Both the position numbers and the translations under genes were made by a program. The notes below the pieces were generated by a model, which saw only the letters and a program-made list of their open reading frames with translations, did not search any database and was not told the DNA's origin. Positions 16,697-21,483 of a stretch of DNA of 21,483 bases are shown here, one piece after another. Every line of letters starts with the position of its first letter. The first letter of the stretch is position 1. Origin of the DNA: Chara braunii (Eukaryota; Streptophyta; Charophyceae; Charales; Characeae); assembly GCA_003427395.1 (NCBI GenBank), contig BFEA01001149.1, forward strand, positions 97,581 to 119,063. The letters are read 5' to 3'.

Positions 16697-16741
16697 CATC
16701 CAGATTCAGGAGCTCTATCCTATCCTTTTTGCTAATGGTTT
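16541..16741. mobile_element. MITE family D copy carrying a poly(A) insertion
   Basis: Left end GTGGACCCACTAGCAAAGAG; right end CTATCCTTTTTGCTAATGG. The inverted ends and interior (GTGCAGGAAATCGAGATTGA) match the copy at 19743-19908. The right inverted repeat is split by the poly(A) insertion at 16650-16707. Confidence 0.7.
16650..16707 (+). mobile_element. Tail-only retro-insertion with 12-bp target duplication
   Basis: ACATCCAGATTC occurs at 16650-16661 and 16696-16707. Between them is only TCCC, a 29-base A run (16666-16694) and G. The paralogous D element has a single ACATCCAGATTC at 19855-19866 running straight into AGGAGCTC, which is the empty site. This is what target-primed insertion of a nearly bodiless A-tail would leave. 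Confidence 0.8.
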
Positions 16742-16802
16742 TGAAAACGAGCTGCCCAGAATCTTCTCCCACTTCCCCTCTCCAATTTCGTCAGGCTGTG
16801 TG

Positions 16803-16809
16803 GACAAGT

Positions 16810-16883
<74 letters not shown>

Positions 16884-16896
16884 GACAAGCGAAGCT
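16803..16896 (-). mobile_element. Second tail-only insertion: (AAC)n plus poly(A) on the minus strand
   Basis: GACAAGTGAAACT (16803-16815) and GACAAGCGAAGCT (16884-16896) flank a 27-base T run followed by (GTT)14. Read on the minus strand this is (AAC)n then A(n), a composite tail. The 13-bp flanks differ at two positions. No element body is present. Confidence 0.55.
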
Positions 16897-16984
16897 ATCA
16901 AAAATCGATAGTCTATTTTTTTTTTAGAGTGGCGAGGTGATGGTGAAAAAAAAAAAGAAAAAAAAAAGAATAAGATGAACGGCC

Positions 16985-17044
16985 GAATCTATATTACTTG
17001 CATGCCTAACCAACTGAGCTAGGCCGCACTTAGTGCCAATGGAC
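16985..17044 (-). other. tRNA-like sequence with a perfect A box
   Basis: On the minus strand TAGCTCAGTTGGTTAG follows GTGCGGCC, matching the pol III A box TRGCNNAGNNGG and the tRNA D-arm. About 30 nt further on, GATTCGGCCGTTC is only a poor B box and the cloverleaf does not close. It is more likely a tRNA-derived SINE head or decayed tRNA than a working gene. Confidence 0.4.
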
Positions 17045-17094
17045 TGTGATAGTCCTCTGGATACCCCTGATCGGTATTTGCTGGGTCTATGACC

Positions 17095-17160
17095 AACACG
17101 GGTGTGAGTGTGAGTGTGAGCGCGAGTGGGTTGTGTGTGGTGTGTGGGAGAGTGTTGGCC
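17095..17160. repeat. (GTGTGA)n low-complexity tract
   Basis: GTGTGAGTGTGAGTGTGAGC and variants. Non-coding. Confidence 0.7.
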
Positions 17161-17222
17161 ATAGCCTCTGCTGCTACTTGATGAGGGGTGGGGGACGATG
17201 AGAAAGGGAGGCGCAGCTACTG

Positions 17223-17321
17223 GCAAAATGCTCGGTCTTTGCGTTATCCGGACCCGCAAAATGCTCGGTCTTTGCGTTATCCGGACCCGCAAAATGCTCG
17301 GTCTTTGCGTTATCCGGACCC
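17223..17321. repeat. Three perfect 33-bp tandem units
   Basis: The unit GCAAAATGCTCGGTCTTTGC...GGACCC repeats at 17223, 17256 and 17289 without mismatch. Thirty-three is a multiple of three, so the frames across it repeat 11-residue units, but no larger protein surrounds them. Confidence 0.95.
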
Positions 17322-17394
17322 CCACCGGGGGCCCCACCCCATTCCTGACTACCGCTGTTGGGGCGGGGGGCAACATGAATTACCTCGCTTGCGA

Positions 17395-17512
17395 GGCCCT
17401 ATGCTTGTAGGGGTCCCCTGAGGCTCTATATAGTCTTAGGAGTAGTGGTAGGAAGCTAGTGAAAGGTGAAAAAAAAAAGAATTTGAGAGAAGAACATAGT
17501 GTAGTTTTTTTA
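17395..17512 (+). mobile_element. Diverged 3' end of the A-tailed repeat family
   Basis: GGAGTAGTGGTAGGAAGCTAGTG, then GAGAGAAGAACATAGTGTAG, correspond in order to 3644-3696. An A/T-rich tail follows. It is split by A-rich expansion at 17469-17478. Confidence 0.5.
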
Positions 17513-17571
17513 AAAAAGAAAAAATCTATATTAACATTGTCTACAAAGTTACCGGCTTCTCCTTCTGCTCC

Positions 17572-17648
17572 TAACCCCTCCCCCTCCTCCTCCTCCTCCC
17601 CCCCCTCCTCCTCCTCGTCTTCCTCCTCCTCCTCCTCCCCCTCCCCCT
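17572..17648. repeat. (TCC)n microsatellite
   Basis: Imperfect CCT/TCC repeats. Frames here encode poly-Ser/Pro or poly-Gly and are not genes. Confidence 0.9.
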
Positions 17649-17662
17649 ACCTTCATCCCCCG

Positions 17663-17704
17663 AATACAACGTACGGTCATTATAATACAACGTACGGTCA
17701 TTAT
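17663..17704. repeat. Two perfect 21-bp tandem units
   Basis: AATACAACGTACGGTCATTA(T) at 17663-17683 and 17684-17704. The second unit abuts the MITE starting at 17705 and supplies its TAT flank. Confidence 0.95.
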
Positions 17705-17830
17705 GGGCCTCGCTGCACTACTCTCTACATGCACAAAAGAAAAAAAATCATGGCGGTGCATCTTTCCATATTCTAGCAGAAGATTCACTCTCGTTTTGCA
17801 CATTTCGAGAGTAGTGCAGCGAGGCCCTAT
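17702..17830. mobile_element. MITE family E, complete 123-bp copy
   Basis: The element is 17705-17827 with perfect 21-bp terminal inverted repeats (GGGCCTCGCTGCACTACTCT at the left end). Direct TAT flanks lie at 17702-17704 and 17828-17830. The interior is unrelated A/T-rich sequence. Perfect ends and flanks suggest recent movement. Confidence 0.88.
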
Positions 17831-17885
17831 TTCGTTGATTTGTAATGACTCCATTCCAGTGGTGGGGAGCTGCACCTGGCCCGAG

Positions 17886-18034
17886 GTCCCACTAGCAAAG
17901 AGGATTGGATCGAATGCCTGAATCTGGATGTGTTCTATGCAGAGATGTAGAAAAGCAGTTCAATCTCGATTTCCTGCACCTCTCTATAACACGTCCAGAT
18001 GCAGGCATTTGATCGGCTGCTGGAGACCGGGTCC
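17886..18034 (-). mobile_element. MITE family D, inverted copy
   Basis: Left end GGCCCGAGGTCCCACTAGCA and TTGGATCGAATGCCTGAATC; right part CCAGATGCAGGCATTTGATC. The interior (GCAGTTCAATCTCGATTTCC) is the reverse complement of that in the copies at 16541 and 19743, so this copy lies in the opposite orientation. Confidence 0.7.
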
Positions 18035-18090
18035 AGCGTCCCTTACATGTATATTAGAGGATCAGAGAACTGGGAGCACGACCCAGCAGA

Positions 18091-18485
18091 GGGTCTCACT
18101 GCACTACTCTACTTCGCGAAAATTCGGAGAGTTATGCATCGCTGCACTAACTCTACTTTAGAACCCCAAAAGAAATTCGGAGAGCTGTCAGGAAACACAA
18201 AAGAATTGCACTCTCCGACGCCGGAGAGTGCCCAGCCTGCAAAATCCGTTACTCGGATAGACCTTCGAAGGAACCACCGATTTGCTCCAAATCTGGAGAG
18301 TGAACCTTGAGTCTGGGCAGACAAACGGGGAGTTTGAGCTGTCGTTTTGTACCCTCAATAGTTGTAGAGTCTGCGTTTGTAGAGTTAGTGCAGCGATGAC
18401 CCAAAATCTGAAAAATCGGAGAGTCTGACAACTCTCCACGTACTCTCTGATTTCCCGGAGAGTGGAGAGTAGTGCAGCGAGACCC
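18091..18485. mobile_element. MITE family E, long copy with two layers of inverted repeats
   Basis: Outer ends: GGGTCTCACTGCACTACTCT at 18091 and its near complement at 18464-18485. Inner pair: ATCGCTGCACTAACTCTAC at 18138-18156 and its perfect complement at 18379-18397. The centre holds GCACTCTCCG-ACGC-CGGAGAGTGC (18208-18231). CGGAGAG/CTCTCCG motifs recur throughout. Flanks AGA and ATA do not match, so the target duplication is decayed or misplaced. Non-coding. Confidence 0.75.
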
Positions 18486-18494
18486 ATAACTTCG

Positions 18495-19713
18495 AAATCT
18501 GAATTTCCTGCACCCTCCTGCTTGGATGGCATGCAAGAGATAACAGCACAGAAAGACTCAGATGGATCTCTTAGGATCTCCACCCTGTTCAACAGCTACC
18601 AGGACTGGAAAACAGATATAAATAGAATACGTTGGAGAATTTCTGCTCCAGGTAAAGAAGTTAACAAAGTACCGATAAGTTGTTACACTGCAAAAATAGG
18701 ATATAGCATTCAATCACAAGCCCACTCTGTCCAAGCTGGACTGACGGTTAACTGTTACACAGAATAGCATCAGTAAAGCTAAATCCTCTCTCTCCCTCTT
18801 GGGTGATATTCTTTATCCAACTGATTATTTCTTCACTAGAAACCGAAGTTGGAGGCCTCCAATGGCTTCACCTTCATTCCTGTGTTCCCACTGCCCTTTG
18901 GTGCTCAGAAAAGGTAATGGAAATCTCAACAATATGCGACGCCTGCTCCCGCCCGTGCTTGGAGGACTGGCTAGTACATCTTTGGTGGGAATGTATCATT
19001 GCGAGAGGTTTCTGGGAATTCCTCAACTCCTTGTGGGAGGAAGCATACTCTACGACAGACTTCTGGAATCAAGACTTTGTGCTCACGGGCAGAGTACCTA
19101 CTTCCTTCAGAAGTCAGCAGGCGGACACGGTGGCACAGATCTTCAGAAGAAGAGCCTTCTGGGCACTATGGATAGCAAGGCATGATAGAAGATTCCTCAA
19201 CTCTAAACCTTCTCTCTTATCTATACTAGCCAGTTTTAGAGGTTCACAAAGAATGGAGATTACAGGAGATTGGTTCAAAACCAAGCGTCAATATGCCTCG
19301 GTGGATATAGCTAAGGAATTCAAATCTTTGAACGGAAATGGTCCAGTCCTTTCAAATGGGGGGGGCTAACCGCAGACAACAATATTTTTTACAGAGAGTC
19401 ATTATGGGGCCACCTGTCCAGTCCCAGTTCTTCATCTTCCACAGCTGACAGCTCATAGCTGAGAGGGAAGGGGGAGGTGGACGTAGAGTCATAGGAAATA
19501 TTAACTATACTGTCATGGCTCACTCAGTGACACCGGGTAGACTGTGGGGACCCCGGCCCAAACGTTTTCTTTGCTTACCTGTTCTCTGTTTATAAGGGAC
19601 GCTGGGCCCCCTTCCCAGCAGGTGCTGCTCCCCACAAATAGAAAGGAGCCAATGTTTTGAAGGAAAAAAGGAAAAAAAAAGAAAAAAAAAAGAAAAAAAA
19701 ATCTGAACTTCCT
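18495..19713 (+). mobile_element. 5'-truncated LINE with target-site duplication
   Basis: AAATCTGAATTTCCT (18495-18509) and AAATCTGAACTTCCT (19699-19713) differ at one of 15 positions. They bracket ORF2 C-terminal coding sequence, a 3'UTR with GGGACGCTGGGCCC (about 19597-19610, as in the other LINEs) and a GA-interrupted A-tail ending at 19700. The element (18510-19698) kept about 1.2 kb of a longer parent. Confidence 0.85.
18510..19369 (+). pseudogene. LINE ORF2 C-terminal fragment with CCHC zinc finger
   Basis: Frame 1 (to 18767) contains YTAKIGYSIQSQ, aligning with YRAKVGVYIQQ of the full-length LINE ORF2. After a stop the reading shifts to the frame 18803-19369, which contains CDACSRPC...HLWWEC (about 18935-18994), the zf-RVT CX2C...HX4C finger, then FWALWIARHDRRF, matching the MDTIWAARNAKVF region. 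It has no endonuclease or reverse transcriptase domain. The sequence differs enough from the full-length copy to be another L1 lineage. Confidence 0.8.
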
Positions 19714-19739
19714 TGGGATCTTGCTCGGAACAATGTTCC

Positions 19740-19911
19740 TAAGGACATGATCCCACTGTCAAGAGGATCGGATAGAATGCCTGAACCTGGACGAGATTAT
19801 GGAGAGGTGCAGGAAATCGAGATTGAACTGCTTTTCTGCATCTGTGCATAAAACACATCCAGATTCAGGAGCTCGATCCTATCCTTTTTGCTAGTGGGAC
19901 CTCGGCCCTAA
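19740..19911. mobile_element. MITE family D, complete copy
   Basis: The element runs about 19743-19908 between TAA (19740-19742) and TAA (19909-19911). A longer direct repeat, CCTAAGGAC, also spans both flanks, so a 9-bp duplication is an alternative. Ends: GGACATGATCCCACTGTCAA and, inverted, GCTAGTGGGACCTCGGCCC. It provides the empty site for the poly(A) insertion at 16650-16707. Confidence 0.7.
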
Positions 19912-19980
19912 GGACTGACTTCCTGCAAGTTCACAGATCCAGTAAATCTTACGAAATAGAAGGATTAAGCAACTTCAGAT

Positions 19981-20055
19981 AATGAACAAATGAATGATAA
20001 ATAAGATAAATTGCTATTATAATGAATAAATGAATGATAAATAAGATAAATTGCT
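19981..20055. repeat. Two 40-bp AT-rich tandem units
   Basis: AATGAACAAATGAATGATAA... at 19981-20020 repeats at 20021-20055 with one mismatch (C/T). Confidence 0.93.
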
Positions 20056-20380
20056 AAGTCCAAGATAAATTTTGGAAGGTTTCCAGTGAACGGATGGCCT
20101 GGAAGGCGCAGCACCTCCATCCCATCCCAGAATTCTTCATCCTTCATGCAGAAGTAGGTAATGAAATGAATATGAAATGTGATTTTTTCTGTAGATTGTG
20201 GTGGCTGGAGCGCATGCTGGGGCAAAGTTTGGAGGCCGCTGCTCAAACCGAGAAAAACTCTGCTGCCTCCTATGCACTTGGCTTGCTGGGAGGTGTTGAG
20301 ATGATAGGCTAAGCCCGTTTCGGAGCCTGTCGCAGTATGGAGCAAGGGAGGGGCCGAATGATGTGCCTCCTGCATTGCTG
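20056..20380. other. Unassigned stretch
   Basis: Short frames only (at most 136 residues, minus strand) with no recognisable domain. A short host exon cannot be excluded. Confidence 0.3.
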
Positions 20381-20381
20381 G

Positions 20382-20527
20382 TTAAACCACAAGTACTTGG
20401 CCCAGTGTCCACGGGAAAAAATAGAGTAGAAACGTTTCCAGTCGGATGAATTTGGGCGCTCCAGTAGTAGCCCGTACATTTCCTAAAATCGTGGCGCGCA
20501 CGACTCTAGGAAGTACTGGTGGTTTAA
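20382..20527. mobile_element. MITE with TTAA flanks, copy 2
   Basis: The element is 20386-20523 (138 bp) between TTAA at 20382-20385 and 20524-20527. Ends ACCACAAGTACTTGGCCCA and AAGTACTGGTGGT match copy 1 at 13773-13960; the interior does not. Confidence 0.8.
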
Positions 20528-20529
20528 AG

Positions 20530-21185
20530 ATCAATGACGTTGGTCTTAGCCTCTGGGACGGCTGCGATTTGATGTGATGTCCTTTCTTGATAGCTGCTGG
20601 ATTCCCGATCTGCGAGCTCGGTCTCGTACACGACACAAAAATGAGCAGCCTTTCGCTGCTGTTAGTACAGTTGAGGGTAGTATTAGATGCCTTAGATTGA
20701 GTTTCAATTTGCTAGGCCTAGAAGGGGTTGCCAGTCCATGCAGTTCGTCCAAAATTTGTATGTATAGTAAAGCCTATCAAAATTATGCCTTGAGTCTGGG
20801 TATTCATGAAGAGCAAGTATGACGCCCAGACCTCACGCCCGGCGCAACTTCCTGATCAGAGTGGGAGTGGGCCTGGAAGTGCAAAAAGGGGGTGTGCCAA
20901 GGATTTTAGGAAAGTGGGGGTGGAGTCCCAGGTCAGAACTGAGATCTCCGGTGACAAGTTCCAGGGATACGAATGCAAGAGGAAAGGCGCGGATCGGAGT
21001 CCTGTTTTATGCTTCGGAAAGCGGAGTTACCGGCCTCCGTTGGTTCCGTCGTCTGGGTCGGACTCGTATCTGCTGCACAGCCAGGACGCTATGGTTATCT
21101 CGCTGGCTGATCACCTGCTGACATCGAACGTCGCAGGTCTCGGAATCCGACACGGCCAGCCTCAGCCTATGAAACACCCGCAGAT
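20530..21185. other. Unassigned GC-rich stretch
   Basis: The longest frame (20806-21285, 159 residues) has no motif I recognise and competes with another open frame at 20819-21121. Base composition alone keeps it open, so I do not call a gene. Confidence 0.35.
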
Positions 21186-21263
21186 GCGTCCGCGGGGTCG
21201 AGCTTGGATGGCGGACGTATATACGTCCGTGTCCGCGACCGACCTCGTCCGCGCCGCGGACGC
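21186..21263. repeat. Inverted repeat enclosing a perfect 18-bp palindrome
   Basis: GCGTCCGCGG (21186-21195) is the perfect complement of CCGCGGACGC (21254-21263). Between them CGGACGTATATACGTCCG (21212-21229) is a perfect palindrome. GTCCGCG recurs several times. It could be a small MITE or a dimeric factor-binding region. Confidence 0.6.
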
Positions 21264-21318
21264 GAATTTACCATGTTTTTCCTGAATTAAATAATGGGTA
21301 AAAATAAAAAATAAAAAA

Positions 21319-21355
21319 ATGGGGTTGTAGGGATTTTTAATCCCTACAACCCCAT
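21319..21355. terminator. Perfect 17-bp stem with 3-nt loop in AT-rich DNA
   Basis: ATGGGGTTGTAGGGATT, loop TTT, then AATCCCTACAACCCCAT, followed by a T run. Such stem plus T-run structures look like bacterial or organellar 3' ends, but no gene precedes it. A MITE or an organelle-derived insert is also possible. Confidence 0.5.
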
Positions 21356-21483
21356 ATTTTTTTTTATGGAAACAAATAAGTTTTTAGAATTATAAAAAAT
21401 AAAAAACAAAAAAGGTGGAGACGAGAAATTGAAAAATAAATTAAAAAAAAAGTTTTTTTGGGGGGGGGCTTTTTTTTTTTTTT
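21356..21483. other. AT-rich low-complexity end of window
   Basis: A, T and G homopolymers (for example TTTTTTTGGGGGGGGG then T) dominate. Nothing is coding; sequence quality may be poor. Confidence 0.6.

Noticed and set aside
20806-21285. 159-residue frame as a gene
   Set aside because: No domain is recognisable, a competing frame is open, and GC-rich palindromic DNA keeps frames open by composition.

Overview
The window looks like repeat-dense nuclear DNA of a eukaryote, most likely a plant or other streptophyte. This rests on L1-type LINEs whose ORF1 has a DUF4283-like domain plus a zinc knuckle, long (CT)n arrays, many A-tails and many small inverted-repeat transposons. The species cannot be named from the sequence. 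I see no intact host gene. Coding capacity is almost all transposon-derived and broken; the one non-transposon candidate is a set of duplicated zinc-finger-like exon remnants at 12.4-14.6 kb.

Layout. 1-550: degenerate satellite rich in GGCGGGAA. 900-1800: compound minisatellite in which a unique unit of about 80 bp alternates with (CT)n arrays and ends in (GC)n. 1830-3720: hairpins, a 79-base poly(A) and two head-to-head copies of an A-tailed repeat forming a large inverted repeat. 4020-11661: one full-length L1-type LINE with a 15-bp target-site duplication, 5'UTR, ORF1, overlapping ORF2 (endonuclease, reverse transcriptase, CCHC), 3'UTR and A-tail; it is decayed by stops and frameshifts. 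At 7239-7528 it carries two Nextera mate-pair junction sequences (Tn5 mosaic ends) and a 217-bp duplication, which is an assembly artefact. 11.7-12.2 kb: foldback and MITE sequence. 12.4-14.6 kb: duplicated zinc-finger-like segments. 14.7-14.95 kb: a second LINE 3' end. 15.2-16.5 kb: four mobile elements nested one inside another. 16.5-18.5 kb: further MITEs, tail-only retro-insertions and tandem repeats. 18510-19698: a 5'-truncated LINE with its own target-site duplication. 19.7-20.5 kb: two more MITEs. 20.5-21.5 kb: GC-rich then AT-rich sequence with palindromes and no recognisable gene.

How the parts relate. The LINEs supply the kind of machinery able to make A-tailed insertions, and several insertions here are little more than a tail between short duplications. 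Most MITEs have GGGCC-like ends and 3-bp target duplications, which suggests one cut-and-paste (PIF/Harbinger-like) source not encoded in this window. A separate family is flanked by TTAA. Paralogous empty sites inside the window let the order of several insertions be read directly.
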